From: Owenia fusiformis
Taxonomy: Eukaryota > Annelida > Polychaeta > Sabellida > Oweniidae
Assembly: GCA_903813345.2 (NCBI GenBank)
Contig: CAIIXF020000006.1
Location: 30,358,024 to 30,422,023 of the forward strand
Direction: 5' to 3'
DNA: 64,000 bases
Shown: positions 23,707 through 36,600 of the stretch, piece after piece
Layout of the letters: each line of letters starts with the position of its first letter
How positions within the stretch are numbered: position 1 is the first letter of the stretch
The notes under the pieces: generated by a model
Databases searched by the model: none
Told to the model about the DNA's origin: nothing
Seen by the model: the letters and a program-made list of their open reading frames with translations, nothing else
Made by a program: the position numbers and the translations under genes

Positions 23707-26674
23707 AATAACTTATGTCTGTAGAATATACTATACAAGTTCATCATTTCAGTGGTTAGTGTTGAATATTCAATTCAGAAGTCACAATGTACATGTCAAT
23801 TTCTGTAGACCAGAAATCATGTTGACATGTACATAAAATAGGAACATGTACTACATATATATTATTGTTTATTTTCCATGATTTTTGCAATAAATAGATA
23901 CATAAACAAACATCTAGTTTTATGTTTGATTATTGTAGACAACAATATTGTAGGATTTAATCCAAGCGATGGGAATGAGATTTTGTAGAAGGATAATATT
24001 TTAGTCATTTATAAAGATTTTATTATTCTAATGTATCGTAACATGGAAATTCTTAAAATGTGATTCTGATAAAGCTACAGATCTGTGGTCCAAGTGAGGG
24101 CTATTCAAAATGTTTCAGAATCAGCAAGGATCATATTTACAGATTTAAAACCATTCCCACTTTTGTTTTATACTTCAATTTGAAATAAGCTTGATGCCAC
24201 AGCTGCAGTAGAGGCTTTCAAATATCAACAAAACACTATTTCAAGGCAATCTTACACTGTATTTACTATGTTCAATTCTACATAAATGATACAATATCTT
24301 CCTTTAATATCATATGTATATATTACATCTGTTATAAAGTTCCATAAACAGTCAATCTTACTACATTAAAATATCAAGTCTAACACGATTCATTCAGAAA
24401 TATACAGTCTCAAAAATACACATTTTCTATCATGTAAATTTCCAAAAGATGTCTTATAGAATAGAAAGTCAATATTTAATGCAGCATATATAAAGTTTAT
24501 ATGTATAAATACATGCATAAGCTTTTTATAGGAAAAGGATGAGAAAAACAAGATGGCGTCTGAGTGATCAATCTGATTTGACATCATTTCACCTTGTTCA
24601 GTCGTTCCAGCAATGGAATTGAACCTTGCCAAAATAAAACATTGATGAATGCAATTTTCCAGTGGGTCCAACTCAAAGGAAACACAGATGATATACAGAA
24701 ATATGATCTTTATATAGCCATTTTCAAGAAAGAACCCTCCATAAACTCATTGTTTGTATGATGAAAATATTTGGAGTCCAACATGTCTCAATAGAGAAAA
24801 CATTGTGCATTAAGTCAAGTTGGAAAAGTAAATGGATCCATCCCATAATTTTGATTAATGCATGCTTCCATTTGATTGGTCAGTTCCAGCAAGAAAGATA
24901 ACAATGATAGCTGATGATGTTATAACCCAATACCATACATTGCCGCCACATATGTACAAGCTTTTTCTTACAAAATAAAAATCCTGGTAGCCATGCTTTA
25001 TGCTTTCAGACACCCATATACTAAGAAAATGGAACACTTGAATGAACAGTTATTGAATTCACACTATGGTAAATACATTTCTGATTTTTTTGAAAAATAC
25101 ATATGTCTAGATCTGTCATGTTTTCCAGGTGATGTCATTGTTCTCACCGACACTCTCACTTGCCAACAACAATTAACAAGAATCCATTTTTAAGAAAAAC
25201 TAAAATATAAATCCTTATTACCACCTGTGGTGTGTCATCTTAACCACTATAAAATCTTTAGGAGGTATATAAATACTTAAGGGAGACAGATCTATTGCTA
25301 CTGTACAATTATAATGTATGTATAGTTATGCATATACTTACAAAAATAGTCTATGATACAAACACACAGTGAAAATAGTCATGCCTTAAGTCCTACTGGG
25401 CCCCTCTCTACCCACAATGGAAGTAGATACTGGATGGGAGGGGGTTGAGATTTGATGTAAAACTATCAGGACATAGAGAAGGAAGTGTTACAAATTCAAA
25501 TGTGAAGATATAAAACAGATCTCATACAAACAACATCAAAATTCCCCAGAATCTTCTAAGGCTACAGCTGTTGTTCAGTGCCAGATCTGACGAGGTTGCC
25601 AAAAGGAGAATTTCTAAATATTACACAAACAATATATCTAATCCACAAATCTAGTCACTGTTTTTTGTACATTCAGTCACATATTCATATAACAATATAT
25701 CCTCTACATCTATGGCTTTACAGTTATGCCCCAAGTATTACTGGTTTTCCTCAATAAACCTGTATGGGCATCATGTCTTAGTCATAATATCATCTTATTC
25801 TCTTTTCATCTTAAGATGTACCTGAAAATTCCTGAAGAAGTTTATGGATAAACTCTGGATAAACTCTGGATAAACTAAAAAATGAAAAATGTAAAAGCAA
25901 TTTTATGAAAAATAGTCAGTCGGTCAGGACCATAACATTAATATATTTCCAATTTACAAAAAATATAGTTTTAACAGCTGAACCGTTGCTATAGTTACAG
26001 ATCTATAATATATGAAGGTATTTTGGATGAAGATTGGAATCACTGTATTAAACATAAAGTTGAATTAATGAATCCTACCAAAATAACTCCATCACATTTA
26101 TCAACATATTTCCAGTCCCTAATATCACATTGGCCATTTAAGTTAACGTCAAAAGTCAGTTTAAAAAGTTGTCTTAGGCAGATGTGGTTAAAGAGAAAGT
26201 AATAGTAACAGTCTACACAGCTGTACAGCTGTATCCTCCTTTATGTGTCTTTGTCATATAAAAAAAGTGATACTGAGTATTACTATTCGATTTACATTTA
26301 AACATTATGCCGACTCCAGACTAAGCATGGATAGCCATTACAAAAATTGCCTTTTACGGCACCGAGAAAAGTAACTCATTTATTGGAAGAACATAAGTAA
26401 ATCTTGTATAATATCTTTGAAGTATAATATCTTTGAAGTAAAATATCATTGATGGTCAATTTTGACAAAAAGTAGAATATTTACATAAATAACACATGAA
26501 GAGTACTATATATATATATATCAATTTAGTTCAATTCATAATTTTCTTGCCTTTTTTGAACATCTCAAAAGCTTTTTTTACATTTGCAATTAAAATTGGA
26601 ATGGTGAAGGGCTAATCAAAGAACATGAATAAAAACAAGAAAAGCAAATTGGAGCAACTAAAAATAAACTAAAT

Positions 26675-27186
26675 ATGATACAATATTACTCAACCATATA
26701 ATATACAAATATGATACAATATTACTTTACCATATAATATACAGGATATGATACAATATTACTTTACCATATAATATACAAATATGATACAATATTACTT
26801 TATCATATAATATACAGGATATGATACAATATTACTTTATCATATAATATACAGGATATGATACAATATTACTTTACCATATAATATACAGAATATGATA
26901 CAATATTACTTTACCATATAATATACAGGATATGATACAATATTACTTTATCATATAATATACAGAATATGATACAATATTACTTTACCATATAATATAC
27001 AGAATATGATACAATATTACTTTACCATATAATATACAGAATATGATACAATATTACTTTACCATATAATATACAGAATATGATACAATATTACTTTACC
27101 ATATAATATACAGAATATGATACAATATTACTTTATCATATAATATACAGAATATGATACAATATTACTTTATCATATAATATACA
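26675..27186. repeat. 37-bp minisatellite downstream of gene B
   Basis: About 14 copies of a very AT-rich unit starting ATGATACAATATTACTTTAC, with alternating CATATAATATACAG(A/G)AT. Just past the gene B poly(A) candidate. Confidence 0.95.
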
Positions 27187-27415
27187 AAAATTACACCTTC
27201 TTTGCTAAAGTATCAAAATATGCACAGAATTTTAGAACTGCACACAATTAAAAACTGTTACTATGTCACATCAACACAACCATAATGGTCATATATGGCA
27301 TATATCCATCCTCCAACATCTTACCATAGCAACAAATCCACTCTCATGTAAACAATGGATTATAAGTAATACTCAACTTTAAACTATGACACACACATTC
27401 TGAGAGATATTTCTC

Positions 27416-27421
27416 TTTATT
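27416..27421 (-). terminator. Candidate poly(A) signal of gene B
   Basis: AATAAA on the minus strand, about 170 bp after the gene B stop codon. Confidence 0.45.
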
Positions 27422-27591
27422 TGAGAAGTCTCATTCACTTTCTGTTTCAGATTGTAACACATTAAGATCCAGATGTAAATTTTAGAGAATCCTCCCTTCT
27501 TCATGTTATGAGTTTTACCCATAATGCATTGTTGCAGCAGACGGCAATTCAGATTATATATATATATATCTACAGCTTGAGGTGACAGTCT

Positions 27592-27648
27592 CTATTCCTC
27601 TTCACCAACATTTCGGCAAAGACAGATTGCGAAGATGAATCCAAACAG
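27592..27648 (-). CDS. Gene B exon 8 (single tail exon)
   Basis: 18 codons plus TAG after ccattttcag: LFGFIFAICLCRNVGEEE. It finishes TM4 with a C-x-C palmitoylation-type site and an acidic tail. I looked for further tail exons below it and found none, unlike gene A. Confidence 0.9.
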   Translation of the reverse strand: MFGFIFAICLCRNVGEEE

Positions 27649-30600
27649 CTGAAAATGGAAAAGAAACTCTTAAATTTACCATTATCTATATGCAACATAC
27701 AGGAGCATAAAAATATTCTGCGTGTAAATGGGTATCATAATGGCAGGTAACACTTACTGGAATTACCATATAATATACTGTCAGCTTATAATCTAAGTAA
27801 GGACAATCACTAGGTGTATACCATAATACAATATTATTCTTTCAGGGGTCTTACCTCAAGACATGCGATTCCAATGCCAATTCCAATGAACATGGTAGCA
27901 TGACTGCTGAACCAACCTTCAAGAGCCTTCAAACATCCCTGGAAGAATTTAATTAAGATTTTAATGAAAAATGTCTTCTGAAGAAGAAATGAACAAAATC
28001 ATAAAAAAAGATCGTCCTGGAAATATACATGTACAGCTGAATTCTTGTACAAGGTCACACTGCATATTTTTACACTGCATATTTTTACCCTGCATATTTT
28101 TCTTTTTCCTTGTACAGATCAAACCATTATATCAAGTCATTCCCTCTTTTGAACATGTAATTCTAGAAATATTGGTATTTATAAGGTAATCACCATGCCA
28201 ATTACTTACTTAAAATATTTTCTAAATGATAATGAAGAATAACTGTTGATTTCATATGGTGTTACTGAAACAACTGATTAGATTGTGTGAAGCATACCTT
28301 TCAGTGTTCTCCACAGGATTTTTTCTCAAGTGGGTGCAAAATTATCATTTTCACAATTCAGACCAAAATTGGTCAAAATACATGTATGCCTATTTTTTCA
28401 TGATTTTTCTCATTTTTAAGTAGGTTCAAATGGATTCTCAGGTGGGTGCAAGCCTATTATTAAAATCTCCGTTGGGAGCTGGGCCCACTTGCTTTAATGC
28501 TGAGGAGATCACTGCCTTTATTTGGATATGTCCTTTATGTGGATATGCCCTTCATATATATCAAATGAAAGCTAATTTCCCTAAAATTATTCTTGAATTT
28601 TTTAATGCTACTGCCAGTGTTCATATATTATGGAGTGTAAATCAAAAAATAAAATGTGAGGTATTTTTAAAGGCTCCATCTGTGAAAATACTACCATGTA
28701 CCAGGTCGTTCAATAAGTTCTCATAATTTTGCTCTCATTTTAAGAGTTTTTTATATTTTTCCATGAAAATTTCACAGACGATGCAGAATGTATCTGTGTA
28801 ACAACCCTGCAAAAATTAAGTTTTAATTCTAATGGTCGTGAAAATGGCGGTTGTTATAGTAACATGAAAAATGGGTAGGCGGGGCAGATTATTTGACGTC
28901 ATAGTGGCATATAATTCAGTTCAACATTGTGGAGAGTAACAAGTGTTTTAATGTCATGTAGTCCCATTTATCCCATGAAATAGTATGGGGTAAATGTTTC
29001 TATTCCTACTTTAAATGCTCAAAATAATGTCCATTGGATGCGACACACTTTCGATGACGTTCTACCCAATCCTGGAAGATTTTATGGAATCCATCAGGAA
29101 ATCTAGCTCTGAGAGCATTTTGGACTGCATTCTGCAAATCTTCTGTCGATGCAAATCGAAAACCTCTCAGCTCATCTTTCATTCGGCCAAACACGCCAAA
29201 GTCGCATGGGGCTTCATCAGGTGAATATGGTGCCTGTGGGAGAACTTCCATTCCGAGTTCTCCTATGGTGTTCAGTACAAGTTCTGCCCGGTGACACGGG
29301 GCATTATCCTGATGAAATATTCTTGTCGCCAACTCTAGGAGGGGGCGTTTCTTTGAGAAGGCCCGTTTGAGATGCCTCTTGAGAACCTGAAATAGTCAGT
29401 AGGATAGGATACTAATGCCTTTAACATTTGTACTTAACCATTTTTATAGTTCAAATCTGATTTTAAATTTGATTTGATTTAATGTTTTTACTCTTATATT
29501 GATTAATTTATTAATAATGAATAAGCTTACCATTGCATAATAGTCCTTGTTTATTCTCTGACCATCAGGAATTGCATGCGTAAGCAGCACCCCAGAGCTA
29601 TCCAAAAACACAATGAACATCACCTTGCCGTCATTTTTGGTCAGTTTTGCCAGGGTTGAAATGGGAGTAGGTGAGTTCTTAGTTCTCCAACCACTTGATG
29701 CTCTCTTCCCAAGGGGCTCATAATAGCTGACGTACACCTCGTCGCATGTGATAATTCGTTGAAGAAAACTATCCCCTTCATCTTGGTATCGTCTTAGAAA
29801 TTCTTGGGAAACCTCAACTCTGCGGGCTCTCTGGTCACTAGTTAACTCCTTTGGCACCCATTTAGCACACATGAGGTTCATTTTAAGCTTCTCTTTCAGA
29901 ATGAAGTGTGTTCTACCTATACTAATGTTCACATTCTCACTAAGTTCCCGTACAGAGATGCGGCGATCATCATCTAGAACTGTCTTAACTCTTTCAACAG
30001 CCTTTGGGTTGGTGACTTTTACCGGTCTGCCAGTCCGTTTTTCATCCATCACAGATTTTCTTCCCTCTGAACCAAACCTTTGATACCATTGGTATATGGT
30101 AGGTGTGCTCATTAACTCCTTTCCATAAATATCTTGAACTGCTTTTATTGTTTCTCCTCTTGATTTCTTGGATAACACACAAAATCTTATCACACTACGG
30201 ATTTGAATTTGAATTTCATCTTGACTTTTCACAAGACCACAGTCAGCTGCCATCTTGGGTCTCTCTATTGAAACCTTTTCTGTGATGTCATACCTTTTTA
30301 TGTGATGTCACAGTAATAACTATACTCAGAAAAGTTGCATCTTTCACACTGATGTCAAAACCTGTTTCTATGGTTGCAAATCTTTCAGATAAAACATATG
30401 ACATTTCAAGATGAAATCTAACTACATCCATGGATTTTACGATCAAATAAAGTTGCCCCGCCTACCGATTTTTGACGTTACTATAGCAACCGCCATTTCC
30501 ACAACCATTAGAATTAATACATAATCTTTGCAGAGTTGTTACACAGATACATTCTGCATCGTCTGTGAAATTTTCATGGAAAAATATAAAAAACTCTTAA

Positions 30601-33600
30601 AATGAGAGCAAAATTATGAGAACTTATTGAACGACCTGGTAATTTTCATTGATAAGACACCACTGGGTATGATGTAATAGATATGATTTGAGGGTCCTTG
30701 AACAAAATCGTTTTAGACAACTTCTCTATGTCCTTATGAATAGTATACAGAAAAAATGACCTGGCATCATTGCTCCCTAGTTGCACTTCCTCTTTGTACC
30801 TAGTGGTTCCCTTATAACTTAATAGCCTAATAGCCCTACTAGTTTCTCGTAGGGCTAAGGGAATTTTCCTGAGAGTCATAGTGGTTCAACAAAAGGCCCA
30901 TTCTACATATCAAATGGGGAAATGGTAGTCTTTCCAAAATATGACAGAACAGTATTTTGAAAAATATACAAAATGGCCGACTTCCCTAAAATGAGGCAAA
31001 AGCTAGAACCAGGATGTAAATTATCACCATGGACCCCCATAATGGATACGAGCATACAAATGACAGTTTCCATTTATGGACATACAAATGACAGTTTCCA
31101 TTTATGGACATACAAATGACAGTTTCCATTTATGGACATACAAATGACAGTTTCCATTAATGGACATACAAATGACAGTTTCCATTTATGGACATACAAA
31201 TGACAGTTTCCATTTATGGACATACAAATGACGGTTTCCATTTATGGACATACTAATTTAAATCTAAAAAGCACATAGACTATAAAGCACAAGCATGTTC
31301 AATATGAAATATAAAACCATCAACTTTATGTAGAGCCAAAAGATGTCAGACTTTTAAAAAGTAATGACCAGCCATACCAGATTACTTTGAAAATAAATTA
31401 TCTCTTGCATCAATATGTACATCTACGAGCAAGATCCAAATCAGTCCAGGAGTTCTCAAATGTGAATCATATCAGTAAAGAGATTCTCAAATATGAGCCA
31501 AATCTGGTTCTTGGGCTCTGAATTCAGTAACATTCTGTGATAACAACATCCATTCAATTTCATAACATTATGAAAATCACTGTGACAAGAACAGGCATAG
31601 CAAACTAAATTGACATAATCAAGCCAGACCTAACAGACTGAGAGTGAAGCAAATGTGTGATTCTCAAAGGTGATATACCTCTTGATTGCTATATTCTTTA
31701 CTATCTAGGCTTCCAGAAAATTCCATGGTACACTTAGTTTCATCTTTATATTCAGTGTTCTCAAAATCCTCATAATTCTTTTTGGTTGCCTTGCAACATG
31801 TTTTGGGGAATTGCTAAAAAAATATAATATATTAACAGATTAGTTTGTGCTTGTGTAATCTTGTGAGAGGGTGGATTGTTTTTGTAATGATGCTGGGATG
31901 CTGGGATGTTGGGATTTTGGAGGTGATGCTGGGATGTTGGAGGTGATGCTGGGATGTTGGAGGTGATGCTGGGATGTTGGAGGTGATGCTGGGATGTTGG
32001 AAGTGATGCTGGGATGTTGGAGTAGATGCTGGGATGTTGGAGTAGATGCTGGGATGTTGGAGGTGATGCTGGGATGTTGGAAGTGATGCTGGGATGTTGG
32101 AAGTGATGCTGGGATGTTGGAGATGATGCTGGGATGTTGGAGGTGATGCTGGGATGTTGAAAGTGATGCTGGGATGGTGGAGGTGATGCTGGGATGTTGG
32201 AGTAGATGCTGGGATGTTGGAGTAGATGCTGGGATGTTGGAAGTGATGCTAGGATGTTGGAGGTGATGCTAGGATGTTGGAAGTGATGGTGGGATGTTGG
32301 AGGTGATGCTAGGATGTTGGAAGTGATGGTGGGATGTTGGAAGTGATGCTGGGATGTTGAAAGTGATGCTGGGATGTTGGAAGTGATGCTGGGATGTTGA
32401 AAGTGATGCTGGGATGTTGGAAGTGATGCTGGGATGTTGGAGGTGATGCTGGGATGTTCGAGGTGATGCTGGGATGTTGGAGGTGATGCTGGGATGTTGG
32501 AAGTGATGCTGGGATGTTGGAAGTGATGCTGGGATGTTGGAAGTGATGCTGGGATGTTGGAGGTGATGCTGGGATGTTGGAAGTGATGATGGGGTATTGG
32601 AAGTGATGTTAGGATGTTGGACATGATGCTGGGATGTTGGAAGTGATGTTGGAAGTGATGCTGGAATGTTGGAGATGATGCTGGGATGTTGGAGGTGATG
32701 CTGGGATGTTGGAGATGATGATGGGGTATTGGAAGTGATGCTGGGATGTTGGAGGTGATGCTGGGGTATTGGAAGTGATGCTGGGATGTTGGAGGTGATG
32801 CTGGGGTATTGGAAGTGATGCTAGGATGCTGGAGGTGATGCTGGGATGTTGGAAGTGATGTTGGAGGTGATGCTGGAATGTTGGAGATGATGCTGGGATG
32901 TTGGAGGTGATGTTAGGATGTTGGAGATGATGATGGGTATTGGAAGTGATGCTAGGATGCTGGAGGTGATGCTGGGATGTTGGAGGTGATGCTGGGGTAT
33001 TGGAAGTGATGCTAGGATGTTGGAAGTGATGTTAAGATGTTGGAGATGATGATGGGGTATTGGAAGTGATGCTAGGATGCTGGAGGTGATGCTGGGATGT
33101 TGGAGGTGATGCTGGGGTATTGGAAGTGATGCTAGGATGTTGGAAGTGATGTTAGGATGTTGGAGATGATGATGGGGTATTGGAAGTGATGCTAGGATGC
33201 TGGAGGTGATGCTGGGATGTTGGAGGTGATGCTGGGGTATTGGAAGTGATGCTAGGATGTTAGATGTAATGCTAATATGTTGGAGGTGGCACTAGGATGT
33301 TGGGTATGTTGGTTATCAATGGGCACATCAAACAAGTCAATCCACTTTCTCACAAGGAAAATAGAAAAACCATGTTCCTTACTTTATCATTTATTAAATC
33401 AGTGTTTGTACCAGCGAGACAAGTTTGGTCTTCCCATTCTGTGTTATTGAAGTTGGCGTAGTCCTTTGTTCTAGCCTTGCAACAGGTGACTGGGTATAGC
33501 TACAAGATAATCTCATGTATTCAATTATAGATACAAAATAATGTAATGGGAACTTTTTTCAAATAGTTGAATAATAAATATTTTATTTTGTTTATGTTTT

Positions 33601-36600
33601 CATTTTTATGCTATCTATTGAACATTAAAGTCTACATATAATGTTTTAACACTGTAAATATACATATATTAAATCAGCATTCAATAGTTTTAAACTACAA
33701 AGGCGCATTTGTGTATAGGACACACTAGTCAATGAAAGACAAAGAGATCTAGCGTCAAATATTCTCTGTATACAAGCCAGATAATCGATGACAAAATGCT
33801 GATTTTTTCAGCTTTTATGCAAAACTAACCATATTACCTTCTTTGTAGTATTTTGGAAGAGACTGTTATTATAAGTTTCTACACCCTCTACTCCACAACA
33901 GTCATACTGTAACACATAGTGATAAAGAAAACAGAGAATAAGAGTGTCAACCAGCCACCATAGCAATTACTTTGTTGTCTTAGAATCAAACTACATGTTA
34001 TGACAAACATACACACATCAATACGACAGTAGCTATAGTTCTAATAATAATATGCATGTATGTCAGTCAGGTGTTTATTAGTGCTGCAATCCTGTGAAGA
34101 AGAATAATGAGTAGAATAAGACATTTCTAGGTTATTAGATTTAGCATCCGGTGTGTCAGTTGTCTAGGACACAAACTTTGAATAACTGGGGTGTTATGAC
34201 AAATCAGCAAACTATGTTGGTCGTGTCTGAAAAATGAACCAGTTTTGGAGTATAAACCAAGGGCATAAAGGCAGTTATGGCAATCATATTGTACCGTCAT
34301 TAAACCACGGTGTATAACCCAAACGCTCCTACATGCACGACGGAGCGTTTCATTACTGAAATTAAACAAAGAAACGCTCCGGAGTAGGAAAACTGTCTGG
34401 CGGGAATGATGAGCCGTCTGACAATTTCCCCAATAATGAGAATAAGAGGTATGAGTTACATATTTCGATGGGTGTGATTTTCATGTTGTACGTGGCTGGC
34501 TGTTGACGTTTGAAGCAATTAGGAAGAGCTGTACGAAGCAGTATAGTTATCAATTCAAAAACGTATTTGTCATTCTACCGGTCAAAACCCCTTTTGTCGA
34601 TACATGTGATTAGTTGAGCCAAGATTAGAGCACCAACGTATATTTTAGTCAAATTCCAATGCTTCAACGCACCATACATTATCGTTATAGTGATTTGATG
34701 ACCGAAAATCCAGTCTTAAAAATGATGACATTCTCATATTCAAGAAACGCTCCGATCTGGTTAACACAGTGAATTGGAAACGCTCCGGTAGTCTAGATCA
34801 GTTAAGGAAATATATAGCTTGCCTTTCCTTTTCAGGAAGAGAAAGAAAAGATCTATTATACCCCTTGGCATCAATAGAAGAAAGATTAATTCACATATAA
34901 CTTTTCGTTTTTTTCTATAGTTTTATGATTTAGCACATATGTAGGCATGACATCATCTTATGTATAGGCTTTAATCAGCTAGTTGCACGTTTAGCACCAC
35001 CAGGTTCAGATGTTTCAATTTGCCTAACAAGTACAACACGTTTTTGAGAGATAGATTCGATTCGGAACTCTTCTCTAATAATCTAAAAATGATATCAAAA
35101 CAAAATGGTAAGAGCGTTTCTAAAATTGTGGTCTAAATCGACGGAGCGTTTCGAGGAAAACAAGCGATTTCTCGAGAACAAGCAATGGATTTGGACTGGG
35201 ATTTTAGGAAATGAGAATATACGAGTTTGTGATCTACTACTTAAACAGAAAGATTAACGTTTTCATAGAAATACTAGTTTAATTCGTAATTTGTGGTCAA
35301 ATCGTCATCTTCAGATTCGTTCGATCTACACTACGGAGCTTTGATCAAGCAAATAACAGTTTACCACCAGAAGTTGAATAAATAAGATCTTTGCTCACGG
35401 TATTGTTCATCGAATGGTACATAATATTTCACCATGACATATGATATGTAATAGAAACGAGAGAAACAATACTTATGGTCATAGTAGAATCTTCATTAGC
35501 CGCCATTTTATTTCGCTCCGGAGCGTTTCAGCGTAAATGTAACGCTCCGTCGTGCATGTAGGAGCGTTTGGGTTATACACCGTGTAAACATGAACAGTAT
35601 TGCCTTGACAACCGAATCTATATGCAAGAAACATGAATGTGAATGTGGAATATATAGCCAGCATGGGTCAACACCTGTCAGGAAGTGTAGTGGAGTGAAT
35701 TTGAAACTGTTTTTAAAAATGTTGTCCTACATTGCAAAAACATAATTTCAAGGAGTGTATTTCTCAATTCCACGTCTTCATTTTACAAAAAGTTCCTGGA
35801 AATGATTTCAATTTTCATGTAACTATACTGAAAGAGTCATGTTGGTTATGAACTAGTTTTTGGAAGTATAAACCGACAAGGGCATAAAGACACATGTATA
35901 TCATACTGCAAAAGGACTTGACACACAATAAGAAACACATCGATTAATATTTAATTCTATATTAATTTTGAATGGTGTTAATTTAGTTAATCGTGGCACA
36001 ATACAGAGACAGAATATTGCCAAGAAAATCAGAGATGTTAGTTCAGACAGTACAGCTCACACCTAGAGTAAATGCAAGATATCAATGTACAAGGGTCATT
36101 CAAAAACTCCAACAGAGAAATTATGATTTTGTTTGTCAGAAACCAAACAGGATTATTTCAGAAAGTAATAACAGAAAGTTAAACCGAGACTACTTGAGAA
36201 AGTAATCATTTCTTGGTGAGATGTTTCAAGGTTAAGAAATTTTCAGTACTTTTTGAACGACCTGTGTAGATTAAACCAGCATAGGGTAGATAAAGAAATG
36301 TGATTACATTACAAAATCAAGCCATATATCAGACTCCATTAAAATATCTCCATTGCATTTCAAATTAAAAACAAGTTTTGATGTTTTACAAGCTTCACTT
36401 TCTATTTTAAAAATTCATTCTTGAATATAAATGAATAAATTTAACAAATCATCGCAGAAAATATCTTAACATTGACAGGATATGGCTTGAAATTGCAAAA
36501 TACAATGAGTGAGGTATATATTCCACACATCTGCTCCTGGTACATACACGAGAGGTCATATTGGAGAATTTGCTATTCACATAGTCTGCTTGACCACTGA

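Larger units (their letters stand above)
22800..26674. other. Intergenic DNA between the convergent tetraspanin genes
   Basis: Only hairpins and short unrelated open frames. The longest minus-strand frames (22887-23365, 24390-24671) match nothing I know and lack splice or domain support. Part may be 3' UTR of either gene. Confidence 0.5.

Noticed and set aside
24855-25037. Possible extra gene B tail exon
   Set aside because: The minus-strand frame is hydrophobic but lacks the FG-x-x-x-x-C core and a phase-0 acceptor found in true tail exons.
26675-27186. Regular direct repeats resembling a CRISPR array
   Set aside because: Head-to-tail 37-bp units without unique spacers in a eukaryotic genome; a minisatellite.
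29444-29530. C-terminal 29 codons of the first transposase frame
   Set aside because: They read into the 144-bp intron; the spliced frame restores the D,D34D domain.
31770-32624. 284-codon minus-strand frame rich in SNIPASLPTSQHH
   Set aside because: It is the translation of the 20-bp minisatellite (three units = 20 residues) reading into gene B exon 6b in another context; no independent coding evidence.
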